Source: Erythrobacter sp. (lineage in GTDB: Bacteria; Pseudomonadota; Alphaproteobacteria; Sphingomonadales; Sphingomonadaceae). From it: DNA of 35,919 bases. Below are positions 18,676-27,439 of this stretch, piece by piece. The notes beneath the pieces are model-generated. The model was not told where the DNA came from, searched no databases, and saw nothing but the letters and a program-made list of their open reading frames with translations. Within the stretch, counting starts at the first letter, position 1. Each line of letters begins with the position of its first letter. Where the stretch lies: contig NZ_JAMNXL010000015.1 in the NCBI RefSeq assembly GCF_023653175.1, forward strand, positions 1-35,919, in the 5' to 3' direction. Made by a program: the position numbers and the translations under genes.

Positions 18676-19322
18676 CGCGGCTGCAACCCCTTCTGCTCCA
18701 TCCGCCACTTGGCCATGGCGATGCGGTCCTGCCCGAAGAAGGGCTCGCCCTCGAACACCAGCGTCGGCACGCCCCAGTGGCCCGCGGCCTCCAGCGCTGC
18801 CTGGTTGGCTTCGATCTCGGCATCGAGCGCCGCCGCATCATCGGCCGCCTCGGCCGCGAGCGCGGCGAAATCGAGGCCTGCGCGGGCGGTGGCATCAGCG
18901 AGGTGGTCGCCCTCATGCCAATTGTCGACGGTGCCCGACCAGATCACCCGCGAAACCTCGTCGGCAAAGGCGAGGCCCCGCCCCGCCCGCTCGGCCGCCT
19001 GCCCCATGCGGCACAGGCGGTGGATATGCGGCTGCTCGGCCGCGATTTCGCGGGTCATGAGGTTCTGCACCACCGGATCGGGGCGCGGCCAGCGGTAGGG
19101 AAGCCCAAGCATCTGCGCAGAGCGGGCGGCATCGATGAAGATGTAGCGCCCGACATTGGGGTTGCCGGTGAACAGCAGCGAGGGATCGCGGATCGCGATC
19201 GGCCACACGGTGCGCAAGGCTATGGCGAGGTCATATTCCTCGGCCATGGCCCGGTATCGCCCGACCGCGAGGTAGGAATAGGGCGAGCGGAAGCTGAAGA
19301 ACAGGTCGGCGTGGAGCGTCAT
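18672..19322 (-). CDS. DsbA-like 2-hydroxychromene-2-carboxylate isomerase family protein
   Basis: MTLHADLFFSFRSPYSYLAVGRYRAMAEEYDLAIALRTVWP...AALEAAGHWGVPTLVFEGEPFFGQDRI. Confidence 0.85.
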   Translation of the reverse strand: MTLHADLFFSFRSPYSYLAVGRYRAMAEEYDLAIALRTVWPIAIRDPSLLFTGNPNVGRYIFIDAARSAQMLGLPYRWPRPDPVVQNLMTREIAAEQPHIHRLCRMGQAAERAGRGLAFADEVSRVIWSGTVDNWHEGDHLADATARAGLDFAALAAEAADDAAALDAEIEANQAALEAAGHWGVPTLVFEGEPFFGQDRIAMAKWRMEQKGLQPR

Positions 19323-19433
19323 GGCCGACCTGCTAGCGCGCTTCGGGGCGGGCGACCAGTGCCTGCTTCGCCGGAGCAGGCAATCCCGCCCGGAATTGGC
19401 AGGAACGCAGCCGCTAAGGACCGAGGCGCGCGA

Positions 19434-20000
19434 TCAGCGGAAGAAGCACTGGGTTCCGGCGTAGAGCATCTCCACCCTGTCGCCGGTGATGAAGCCGCCG
19501 AGCTTCTCGCCAAGCGCGAATTCCTCGCCCAGCGTGCTGGCCTCGACCTTGGCAAAGCCGGGTGCGGCCTCGACGCCAGCGCGCGGAGTGCCGAGTTGGA
19601 CCGTGCCGACCAGAGCGATCGTGCCGCTCGCCGCACGGTCGCCGTCCTGCGGCAGGTGCCAGTTCCAGCCTACAAGCTTGCCATCCTGAAAATGCGCGGT
19701 GAGACCGCCGGCGTAATCGGTGAAGGTAATCGGCCCGGCGCCGCATTCGGGGTTCTCGCCGCTGCGCAGCGCCTCGCCCAGCGCCTTGGCGAGCGCGGCC
19801 TCGACCTCGACCTTGCCGGCGGCAAAGAAGAAGCTCTCGGCCCCCGCGGTCATCCCGTCCGGGCGGAGCGCGACGGCATTGGCCGCGACCGGCGCCGGCT
19901 CCGCCTCGCCAGAGCGCTTTTCAGCCGGGTTCGGCACCCCGCCGCTGTCGCAGGCCGCCAGCACGAGCGCGCCCGCAAGCGCGATGAGAGCAAGACGCAT
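19434..20000 (-). CDS. Hypothetical lipoprotein
   Basis: MRLALIALAGALVLAACDSGG lipobox (LAAC); start 5 nt downstream of the asd stop. Confidence 0.7.
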   Translation of the reverse strand: MRLALIALAGALVLAACDSGGVPNPAEKRSGEAEPAPVAANAVALRPDGMTAGAESFFFAAGKVEVEAALAKALGEALRSGENPECGAGPITFTDYAGGLTAHFQDGKLVGWNWHLPQDGDRAASGTIALVGTVQLGTPRAGVEAAPGFAKVEASTLGEEFALGEKLGGFITGDRVEMLYAGTQCFFR

Positions 20001-20005
20001 CGGCC

Positions 20006-21031
20006 CTATCCCTTCTTGAGGTGGCGGCGGCCGAGCAGCTCGGCGATCTGCACCGCGTTCAATGCCGCGCCCTTCCTCAGGTTGTCCGAGACCACCCAGA
20101 TGGTCAGCCCGTTCTCGACCGTGGGATCCTCGCGCACACGGCTGACGAAGGTCGCCGCATCGCCGACGCATTCGATCGGGGTGATGTATCCGCCGTCCTC
20201 GCGCTTGTCGATCAGCATGACGCCGGGCGCCTCGCGCAGGATGTCCATCGCCGCTTCGGCGCTGAGTTCGTTCTCGAACTCGATATTGACCGCCTCCGAG
20301 TGCCCGACGAACACCGGCACGCGCACGCAGGTCGCGGTCAGCTTGATCTTGGGATCGAGAATCTTCTTGGTCTCGACCACCATCTTCCACTCTTCCTTGG
20401 TCGAGCCGTCGTCGAGGAAGACGTCGATATGCGGAATGACGTTGAAGGCGATCTGCTTGGTGAACTTGGCGGGCTCGACCGGATCGCCGACGAAGATGGC
20501 GCGGCTCTGCGTGAACAGCTCGTCCATCCCGGCCTTGCCCGCACCGGACGTTGATTGGTAGGTCGAGACCACCACGCGCTTGATCGTCGCGGCATCATGC
20601 AGGGGCTTCAGCGCCACCACCAGCTGCGCGGTCGAGCAGTTGGGGTTGGCGATGATGTTGCGGGCCTTGTAGCCGTCGATCGCGTCGGGGTTCACTTCCG
20701 GCACCACCAACGGCACATCGGGGTCCATACGATAGAGCGACGAGTTGTCGATGACGACACAACCAGCTGCCGCTGCCTTGGGGGCATATTCCTTGGCCGG
20801 GCCGGAGCCGGCCGCGAACAGCGCGATGTCCCAGCCGGCGAAGTCGAAATGCTCGATGTTCTTGCACTTGAGCATCTTGCCGGTGTCGCCGAACTCGACC
20901 TCGCTGCCGACCGAACGCGACGATGCGACCGCGGCGACCTCGTCGCACGGAAATTCGCGCTCGGCCAAGACCTGCATCATCTCGCGCCCGACATTGCCGG
21001 TCGCGCCGACCACTGCCACCCGGTAACCCAC
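20006..21031 (-). CDS. asd: Aspartate-semialdehyde dehydrogenase
   Basis: MGYRVAVVGATGNVGREMMQVLAEREFPCDEVAAVASSRSVG..., NPNCSTAQLVVALKPLHD active site, VSTYQSTSGAGKAG. Confidence 0.97.
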   Translation of the reverse strand: MGYRVAVVGATGNVGREMMQVLAEREFPCDEVAAVASSRSVGSEVEFGDTGKMLKCKNIEHFDFAGWDIALFAAGSGPAKEYAPKAAAAGCVVIDNSSLYRMDPDVPLVVPEVNPDAIDGYKARNIIANPNCSTAQLVVALKPLHDAATIKRVVVSTYQSTSGAGKAGMDELFTQSRAIFVGDPVEPAKFTKQIAFNVIPHIDVFLDDGSTKEEWKMVVETKKILDPKIKLTATCVRVPVFVGHSEAVNIEFENELSAEAAMDILREAPGVMLIDKREDGGYITPIECVGDAATFVSRVREDPTVENGLTIWVVSDNLRKGAALNAVQIAELLGRRHLKKG

Positions 21032-21120
21032 TTGGCATTCTCCTGTGTTTTGCAGGTGCGAGATAGCGACGGGTGCGCCAAGCGCAACCGCTATCGTCGC
21101 CGTGCAGACCTATTCCGGCC

Positions 21121-23346
21121 CTATTCCGGAGGCGTCACCCCGTGCGCTTGGAGGAAGCGGAAGATGCCGTTCCAGACATGCGGGCCGATCTTCGGCCCCG
21201 ACACGCGGTGGGTGTAGCCGGGGTAGAGCATCATCTCGAAGGGCGTGTTGCTCTCCTGGAGGACGCTGATGAGCTCCGAGGAGTTCTCGAAGATCACGTT
21301 GTCGTCGGCCATGCCGTGGATCAGCAGCAGCGGATCGGCGATTTTGGTGGCTTGCGGAATGGCGCTCGCCCTCTCGTAAGCCTCGGGCACTTCGCGGGGA
21401 TCGCCCATGTAGCGTTCGGTGTAGTGGGTGTCATAAAGCTCCCAGCGCGTCACCGGCGCGCCCGCGATGCCGGCGGCGTAGAGCCCCGGATCGGCCTCGA
21501 GCATCTTCAGCGTCATGTAGCCGCCATAGGACCAGCCATAGGTGGCGATCTTCGCCGGATCGACATAGTCGAGGCTCTTGAGAAACAGCGCCCCCGCCTT
21601 CTGGTCGCGCACCTCGGCCCCGCCCATCGCGCGGTAGAGCGGCTGTTCGAAATCCACGCCGCGGTTGGCCGAGCCACGGTTGTCGAGCTCAAAGAAGATG
21701 TAGCCCTTGTCGACAATCGCCTGCGCGAGGGCCCCGCCCCAGCCCTTCGTCACCGTCTGCGGCCCCGGCCCGCCATAGTGCTGGAAGAACACCGGGTAGC
21801 GCTTGCCCGGCTCCATCTTGGGCCGCAGCATCATCCAGTGGAGCGGCGTGCCGTCCTCGGCGGCGATGGTGCCGTATTCGGGCGTCACATGGCTGGCGAG
21901 GAAGGGCGCATAGGGGTGTTCGCCCTCGACCCGGTTCTCCTCGATCCACGCGACCCGGCTGCCATCGGGCGTGGCAAGGTAGGACTGCGGCGGCTGGCCC
22001 CCGCCCGAGCGACTGACATAGAGCAGGCGGCCTGCGCTATCCATGCTGGCGCTGTTGGTGAAGGCGGGATCGGTGAGCAGTTCGGGCTCGCCGCTGCCGT
22101 CCAGCCGCGCGCGATAAATCTGCTGGGTGAGGACGTCGGTGGTCGCCTGATAGGTGAAGGTGCCGGCCACCTCGTCCACCCCGACCAGCGCGGTGGTGGG
22201 CGACGTCCCCTTGGTCAGCTGCGCCCACTGGCCATCGGCATAGCGGTAAAAGTGCCCGAAGCCGTCGCGCTCGGACCACCACAGCAGGCTGCCGTCCTTG
22301 AGGAAGCGGTAATTGTCGGAGAGGTTGATCCAGTAATCGGGCCGCGCGGCGGTTTCGGTGAACAGAAGCGTGCTCGCGCCCGTGGCGGGATCGACCTTGA
22401 GCACATCGATCCGCGTCTGCGCGCGGTCTTGCCGCTGGACGTAGATCGCCGAGGCGTCGGGCGCCCAGTCGACGCGGGCGACATAGATGTCGATGTTGAG
22501 CCCGAGGTCGATCTTGACGCTGCCCGTCCCGTCGGGGTTCATCACGAACAGCTCGACCACGGCGTTGTCGGTGCCCGCCGCGGGGTAGCGCTGGTCGAAG
22601 ACCTTGGTGCCCTTCGCCCCGATCGCCGCCCGGGTGACGATGCCGACTGCGGCCTCGTCGGTGCGCTGGACGACGAGGCGGGTGTCGTCGGGCGCCCACC
22701 AATAGCCTTGCAGGCGCGCCATTTCCTCCTGCGCGACGAACTCCGCCTCGCCCCAGCGGATCGTCTCGGCCTCGCCTGCGGGCGTGATCGGCTGCGCCTC
22801 GCCACCGACCGGGCCGACCCACAGCCGCCGGTCGCGCACGAAGCTGACCGCGCCGCCCCTGGGCGACAATTGCGGGTTGAGTTCGGTGCCTTCGGTATCG
22901 GTGAGGCGGGTGACCGTGCCATCGAGCTTGGCCAGAAACAGGTCGCCATCCAGCGGCACCAGCACGCCCGCGCCGTTGCTCGCCCACTGGTAGGCGATGA
23001 TCCCCTTGAGGCTGCCGACCCGCGCGCGCTCGCGCTGCATTTTCTCGTCCTCGGACAGCTCGCGCCCAGAGCCGAGCTTTTCCGAATCGACCAGCATCCG
23101 CCATTCGCGGGTCTCGATATCGTAGCCCCACAGGTCATAACGGTCGCGGTCATCGGCGCGGTTGCGCAGCAGCGTGAGGAAGCGCCCGTCGGGCGCAAGC
23201 TTCACCTGCCGCGGCGCAGGGCCATCGAGGCCGGGGGAAGCAAAGACGCGCTCGAAGGTCAGGGCGGGGGCTTCGGTGGTCACGGGAGCCTCCGCCATGG
23301 CTGGGGCTGCGAGAAAAAGAGTGGCAGCAGCAAGGATGAAACGCAT
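21121..23346 (-). CDS. S9 family peptidase (dipeptidyl peptidase IV-like)
   Basis: Signal peptide MRFILAAATLFLAAPAMAEA; GWSYGGYMTLKMLEADPGLYAAGIAGAPVTRWELYDTHYTERYMG, HGMADDNVIFENS, PGYTHRVSG. Confidence 0.92.
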   Translation of the reverse strand: MRFILAAATLFLAAPAMAEAPVTTEAPALTFERVFASPGLDGPAPRQVKLAPDGRFLTLLRNRADDRDRYDLWGYDIETREWRMLVDSEKLGSGRELSEDEKMQRERARVGSLKGIIAYQWASNGAGVLVPLDGDLFLAKLDGTVTRLTDTEGTELNPQLSPRGGAVSFVRDRRLWVGPVGGEAQPITPAGEAETIRWGEAEFVAQEEMARLQGYWWAPDDTRLVVQRTDEAAVGIVTRAAIGAKGTKVFDQRYPAAGTDNAVVELFVMNPDGTGSVKIDLGLNIDIYVARVDWAPDASAIYVQRQDRAQTRIDVLKVDPATGASTLLFTETAARPDYWINLSDNYRFLKDGSLLWWSERDGFGHFYRYADGQWAQLTKGTSPTTALVGVDEVAGTFTYQATTDVLTQQIYRARLDGSGEPELLTDPAFTNSASMDSAGRLLYVSRSGGGQPPQSYLATPDGSRVAWIEENRVEGEHPYAPFLASHVTPEYGTIAAEDGTPLHWMMLRPKMEPGKRYPVFFQHYGGPGPQTVTKGWGGALAQAIVDKGYIFFELDNRGSANRGVDFEQPLYRAMGGAEVRDQKAGALFLKSLDYVDPAKIATYGWSYGGYMTLKMLEADPGLYAAGIAGAPVTRWELYDTHYTERYMGDPREVPEAYERASAIPQATKIADPLLLIHGMADDNVIFENSSELISVLQESNTPFEMMLYPGYTHRVSGPKIGPHVWNGIFRFLQAHGVTPPE

Positions 23347-23359
23347 TCCAAAAGTCACC

Positions 23360-23440
23360 TCGTCATTGCGAGCAACCGCATGGTTGCGCGGCAATCCATC
23401 GCCAGACCTTGGATTGCTTCGCTAGCGCTCGCAATGACGA
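23360..23440. repeat. 81-bp nested inverted repeat (palindromic intergenic element)
   Basis: Outer arms TCGTCATTGCGAGC (23360-23373) / GCTCGCAATGACGA (23427-23440), perfect; inner arms GCAATCCA (23391-23398) / TGGATTGC (23410-23417); small hairpin GCAACC-GCAT-GGTTGC at 23372-23387. Confidence 0.9.
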
Positions 23441-23459
23441 AAAAGCGGCCCGAATGCAA

Positions 23460-23485
23460 AAGGGCGGCCCCGCAGGACCGCCCTT
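23460..23485 (-). terminator. Rho-independent-like terminator after rplS
   Basis: Minus strand AAGGGCGGTCCTGCGGGGCCGCCCTT followed by TTGCATTC; sits just past the rplS stop. Confidence 0.65.
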
Positions 23486-23509
23486 CATGTTTCGTGGGCC
23501 GAAAGAGCC

Positions 23510-23878
23510 TTACGCCTTGGGCGCGTTCATCTTGCGCTCGACGATACGCGCGCTCTTGCCGGTGCGGCCGCGCAGGTAATAGAGCTTGGCGCGACGCACC
23601 ACGCCGCGGCGGACCACGGTGATGCTTTCGACGATCGGCGAGTAGAGCGGGAAGACGCGCTCGACTCCTTCGCCGAAGCTCATCTTGCGCACGGTGAAGT
23701 TCGAACCCATGCCGCGGTTCGAGCGGGCGATCACAACGCCTTCATAGGCCTGGATACGCTCGCGGTTGCCTTCCTTCACCTTCACGCCGACGCGGACGGT
23801 GTCGCCTGCGCGGAATTCGGGGATGTCCTTGCCGGACTTGGCGATTTCTTCGGCTTCAATCTGCTGGATCAGGTTCAC
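23510..23878 (-). CDS. rplS: 50S ribosomal protein L19
   Basis: [81 protein letters not shown]. Confidence 0.97.
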   Translation of the reverse strand: MNLIQQIEAEEIAKSGKDIPEFRAGDTVRVGVKVKEGNRERIQAYEGVVIARSNRGMGSNFTVRKMSFGEGVERVFPLYSPIVESITVVRRGVVRRAKLYYLRGRTGKSARIVERKMNAPKA

Positions 23879-24756
23879 TGGTCCGGTTCCTTAGTTTTGC
23901 GCCGCGCGCCAGAGGCAGGTTGGACCCGAGCGCCCTCATAGCGCTCCCACAAGTCCGGCCTGCGTGACCGTGTATCAGATTCGCTTTGCAGCTTTCGCCA
24001 CGCCGCGATCCTCGCATGATCCCCCGATCGCAGCACTTCGGGGATCGTGCGCCCTTCCCATTCCTGAGGTCGGGTATAGTGCGGGTATTCGAGGAGGCCG
24101 TTTTCGTACGACTCCTCAGTCCCGCTGGAAGTCGCGCCCATTACTCCGGGAAGCAGCCGAATGCAAGCATCAAGGATGGTGAGCGCCGCCATCTCGCCGC
24201 CCGAGAGCACGATGTCGGCGAGGGAGACCTGCTCGATCTCGGGTCGGGCCTCGAACAGGCGCTCGTCGAAGCCCTCGAAGCGGCCGCACAGGATGATGAC
24301 GCCGGGGCCTGCCGCGAGCTCGCGGATGCGGGCCTGGCTGATGGGTTTCCCGCGCGGGGTCATGGCGAGGATGGGACGCAAATCCTCCCCCACCGGGGGA
24401 GGGGGACCATCCGCAGGATGGTGGAGGGGCAGGTGCGAGTGTTCCGAACCGCTGATGTCAGGAACAACCGAGGGTGCCCCTCCACCCCCGACTTCGTCGG
24501 CGGTCCCCCTCCCCGTTCCGGGGAGGATTACGCTGTCCAAAGCCCTCCCCAACACATCGCACTTGAGCACCATCCCCGCCCCGCCGCCCGCCGGCGTATC
24601 ATCGACGGTGCGGTGCTTGTCGGTGGCGAAGTCGCGGATCTGCACCGTCTCGCACGCCCACTTGCCCTCGGCCATGGCGCGTCCCGCGAGCGAGACTCCA
24701 AGCGGCCCGGGGAACATCTCCGGGTAGAGCGTGAGGATGGTGGCGGCGAAGGTCAT
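23875..24756 (-). CDS. trmD: tRNA (guanosine(37)-N1)-methyltransferase carrying an in-frame repeat-derived insertion
   Basis: [33 protein letters not shown]...[29 protein letters not shown] - insertion - [42 protein letters not shown]...[18 protein letters not shown]. Confidence 0.95.
   Translation of the reverse strand: MTFAATILTLYPEMFPGPLGVSLAGRAMAEGKWACETVQIRDFATDKHRTVDDTPAGGGAGMVLKCDVLGRALDSVILPGTGRGTADEVGGGGAPSVVPDISGSEHSHLPLHHPADGPPPPVGEDLRPILAMTPRGKPISQARIRELAAGPGVIILCGRFEGFDERLFEARPEIEQVSLADIVLSGGEMAALTILDACIRLLPGVMGATSSGTEESYENGLLEYPHYTRPQEWEGRTIPEVLRSGDHARIAAWRKLQSESDTRSRRPDLWERYEGARVQPASGARRKTKEPDQ
24383..24527. repeat. ~145-bp imperfect palindromic repeat inside trmD
   Basis: Arms 24383-24431 and 24475-24527: tcctcccc..ccgggggagggggacc...ggtggaggggca versus reverse complement tcctcccc..acggggagggggacc...ggtggaggggca; inner TGTTCC/GGAACA hairpin. 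Confidence 0.9.
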
Positions 24757-25082
24757 GTCTTGACATTCCGGGACTTCCAGAGCCGGACCAAAAGAGCAAC
24801 CGGCAAAGCGACTGCAAGATAGGCGACTGGCACGACTGCCCCAAAAAACACGAAGGCAATGAAGTCGGCGCGTCCAGTGTCGAAATCGCCTTCCTGCCAC
24901 CCGTCGGGGATGGGCCGCGGAAAGACCATTACTGCCAACGCTATTCCGAGGGACAGAAGCGGCAGGATCGCAATCCCCCACCACCATTTGGGGAGCTTAC
25001 CCGACGCCGTCATGCTTCGGACCAGCAGAGAAATAGACGTCGCGAAAGTAAGAGCGGTCATGATGTCGGTCGCGCTAGACAT
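24753..25082 (-). CDS. Small hypothetical membrane protein (109 aa)
   Basis: [24 protein letters not shown]...[23 protein letters not shown]...[30 protein letters not shown]: about three TM segments; ATGA overlap with trmD. Confidence 0.65.
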   Translation of the reverse strand: MSSATDIMTALTFATSISLLVRSMTASGKLPKWWWGIAILPLLSLGIALAVMVFPRPIPDGWQEGDFDTGRADFIAFVFFGAVVPVAYLAVALPVALLVRLWKSRNVKT

Positions 25083-26040
25083 CAGCCTCTCCGCTCCACG
25101 TCACCCCGCCCTTCGCCCGCGTATCGACATTAAGCTCGAAGACATCGGGCCGCGCATAATGCCCGTCGCTATCGAGGTTCGTCAAACCTTCGGCCACCTC
25201 GGCAAGGTCGAGCTCGGCAAAGAGCGTCTCCTCCCCCTCCCCCGCCTGCGCGATCACGCGGGTATCGGGCGCGGCGATCAGCGAGCCGCCGCGGTTGAGC
25301 ACCTCACCGGGGATCGCCTCGAGCAGCTCGCGCGCGGCGGCGTCACCACCGACACGCTCCAGACCATCGAGCAAATCATCCTTCATCTGCACCAGTCCCG
25401 CGGCCAGCACAAAGCACCGCCCCTCCATCGCATAGTGGCGCGAGGCGATCTGGTGACTCTCGCGCACCGTCGGCCAAGCCGCCACGTGCACATCCTCGCC
25501 GAGGTTATGCATCGCCGCGCGGGCGAGCGGCATCCAGTGCTCCCAGCAGATCAGCGAGCCGATGCGGCCCCACTCGGCCTGATGCACGCCCAGCGTCGAG
25601 CCATCGCCGCGCGCCCAGATCAGGCGTTCGCCGTGGGTGGGCACCAGCTTGCGGTGGCCGAGCGGCGGCAGTCCGGGTCGGAAGGTCAGCTGGTTGTTGA
25701 CGAGGCTGCGCCGCACCCGCTCATGCGCGCCGATGGAAATGATCGCCCCGCTCGCATCGGCGAGTTCCTGCAAGGGCAGCAGCCGCTCGTCATTGGCGAC
25801 CACCGCCTGCTCGAGCATGATCCGGTGCAGCGCCATCGACCCGGGGTGATCCCACAAGGCCGCGCCAGGCGCCTCGTCGAGCCACAGCGGATAGCCGCCC
25901 AGAAAGGTTTCTCCGAAGGCAACCACCTTCGCGCCGCTCTCCACTGCCTCACTGGCGAGGCGGACGGCCTTGTCGATCCCGCCCTGAAAATCGAGCGGGA
26001 CAGGCGCGGCTTGCACGATGGCGACAGGAAGCTTGGTCAT
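25075..26040 (-). CDS. Carbon-nitrogen hydrolase / nitrilase family protein
   Basis: Catalytic Glu (VVAFGETFLGGYPLW), Lys (HRKLVPTHGERL) and Cys (GSLICWEHWMPLARAAMH) motifs all present. Confidence 0.93.
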   Translation of the reverse strand: MTKLPVAIVQAAPVPLDFQGGIDKAVRLASEAVESGAKVVAFGETFLGGYPLWLDEAPGAALWDHPGSMALHRIMLEQAVVANDERLLPLQELADASGAIISIGAHERVRRSLVNNQLTFRPGLPPLGHRKLVPTHGERLIWARGDGSTLGVHQAEWGRIGSLICWEHWMPLARAAMHNLGEDVHVAAWPTVRESHQIASRHYAMEGRCFVLAAGLVQMKDDLLDGLERVGGDAAARELLEAIPGEVLNRGGSLIAAPDTRVIAQAGEGEETLFAELDLAEVAEGLTNLDSDGHYARPDVFELNVDTRAKGGVTWSGEADV

Positions 26041-26062
26041 GCCCGCCACTTACGCGCGGGGG

Positions 26063-26887
26063 CTATCCTCCGCAACCGCCGCAGCCGCCCCCGCCGCAGC
26101 CCGAGCCGCCATCGCTGCTGCTGCCGCCGCAGCCCGAACCGCCGTCACCCTCGGGCTTGCGCATCGCGTGGACCGGCTCCCACGGGGTGCCGACCAGCAC
26201 CGCGGTGCCGAACAGCGCCACAGCCATCGCCGCCTCGTCAGGCATGGGCGCGCGCGAGAAGCGGCCGTTCCTCTCGCGCAGGTCGTGCACCGCCGCAGCG
26301 CCCGCCGCCGTGCGCGGGTCGACCGTTACGAAGCGGACCACCGCGATGGCGAAGGTGAGGATCAGCAGCATGACCAGAAAGCCCGTCGGCTCGCCCACCG
26401 CGTCACCCACCCGCTGGCGGTACAGCCCGAGCAGGAACAGCGCCGCCAGCGGCGTGATCGCCAGCCAGCGCAGCCGGGCGAATTCCGTATCGCGCATCAG
26501 GAGCCCCGCGCGCTGGAGCTTGGCCGCGACCCGCTCGGCATGGGCGGCGAGCGCCGTCCTCGCATCGGCAAGGCTGAGCGGCTCGCCCGCCTCGAGCAGC
26601 GCGCGGGCCGCAGGCGAGACCGCGACATTACGGTGGGTGATGGCAAGCTTGCCCTTCTCGCCCTCGCCCAGCGCGCCGTGCACGAAGAGTTCGGCCAGCA
26701 GCGAATCGGCGAGCCGCTTCCGCCCGCCGGCGAGCACGGCAATGCTCTCGACATCATCGAGGTTGCCGCGGCGCCCGGAGTCGCGCAGGAGGTTGGGGAT
26801 CCACCATGCGCTGGCCCCGGCGAAACCCAGCAAGACGCTGTAGAACAGCAGGAAATCGCTGCCCGTCCAGGACGAGAACAGCTCCAT
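26063..26887 (-). CDS. TIGR04222-like membrane protein with Gly/Cys-rich C-terminus
   Basis: MELFSSWTGSDFLLFYSVLLGFAGASAWWIPNLLR..., central TM region, C-term GGSGCGGSSSDGGSGCGGGGCGGCGG; 1-nt overlap with upstream CDS. Confidence 0.75.
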   Translation of the reverse strand: MELFSSWTGSDFLLFYSVLLGFAGASAWWIPNLLRDSGRRGNLDDVESIAVLAGGRKRLADSLLAELFVHGALGEGEKGKLAITHRNVAVSPAARALLEAGEPLSLADARTALAAHAERVAAKLQRAGLLMRDTEFARLRWLAITPLAALFLLGLYRQRVGDAVGEPTGFLVMLLILTFAIAVVRFVTVDPRTAAGAAAVHDLRERNGRFSRAPMPDEAAMAVALFGTAVLVGTPWEPVHAMRKPEGDGGSGCGGSSSDGGSGCGGGGCGGCGG

Positions 26888-27435
26888 CACATTATCCTTC
26901 CCACGAGCCATCCTCCGGCGAAGAGGGAGAGGCCCAGCGCCAGTGCGACCCGACGGTGAAGCACAATATCACGCCAAAGGTTAATGCGAACACCCCGCGG
27001 ATCGACGGCAAAGCGCCGATGTGCGCCCGGCCAGATGTCGCCGGGCGGCGCGCTGCCAAAGGCGCTCTCGTAGGCGGCAAGGGTGGCGGCATATTGGTGG
27101 TAGAAGCGATCCCGCTCGACCGGGCCGCCCTGCGTCGGCCCGTGGTGGAGATCGGCGCCGAGCACGCGGGCGCAGAAGTTCTGCCAGTAATCGCGGCTGT
27201 AGGTGAGGTGGAGATGCCAGGCCTGATCGACCGCATCCGACGGCGTGACCTCGTGGCCTGCGGTCATCGCCAGATAGCAGAAGCGCTTGTATTCGCCGAT
27301 CACGCGCTCGGCATGGGCGAGGCTCCAGCGGTTCTCGCGCGCGAGCCGGGCAGCAAAGGAAAGCGATGCGTCCGCCGGGCCGATGAGGTGGTCGGCGATG
27401 CGCTGCCAGAGAGCGGCGTCTGCGGGCGTATCCAC
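26887..27435 (-). CDS. Glycine-rich-domain-containing-protein-like (GRDP-like) protein
   Basis: RFCYLAMTAGHEVTPSDAVDQAWHLHLTYSRDYWQNFCARVLGADLHHGPTQGG...YHQYAATLAAYESAFG; the VDQAWHLHL motif is characteristic. Confidence 0.75.
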   Translation of the reverse strand: MDTPADAALWQRIADHLIGPADASLSFAARLARENRWSLAHAERVIGEYKRFCYLAMTAGHEVTPSDAVDQAWHLHLTYSRDYWQNFCARVLGADLHHGPTQGGPVERDRFYHQYAATLAAYESAFGSAPPGDIWPGAHRRFAVDPRGVRINLWRDIVLHRRVALALGLSLFAGGWLVGRIM

Positions 27436-27439
27436 GCCG

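Noticed and set aside
18777-20561. 594-aa plus-strand ORF opposite the isomerase/lipoprotein/asd genes
   Set aside because: Spans several real minus-strand genes and their intergenic gaps in antisense; no motifs.
21073-23622. 849-aa plus-strand ORF opposite the DPP-IV-like gene
   Set aside because: Antisense mirror of a clear S9 peptidase; composition (Arg/Gly/His/Ala-rich, no motifs) is typical of spurious antisense ORFs in high-GC DNA.
24383-24527. Possibility that the trmD palindrome marks a frameshifted pseudogene
   Set aside because: The TrmD frame is uninterrupted from [15 protein letters not shown] through the element to the C-terminal [11 protein letters not shown] region, so the gene appears intact.
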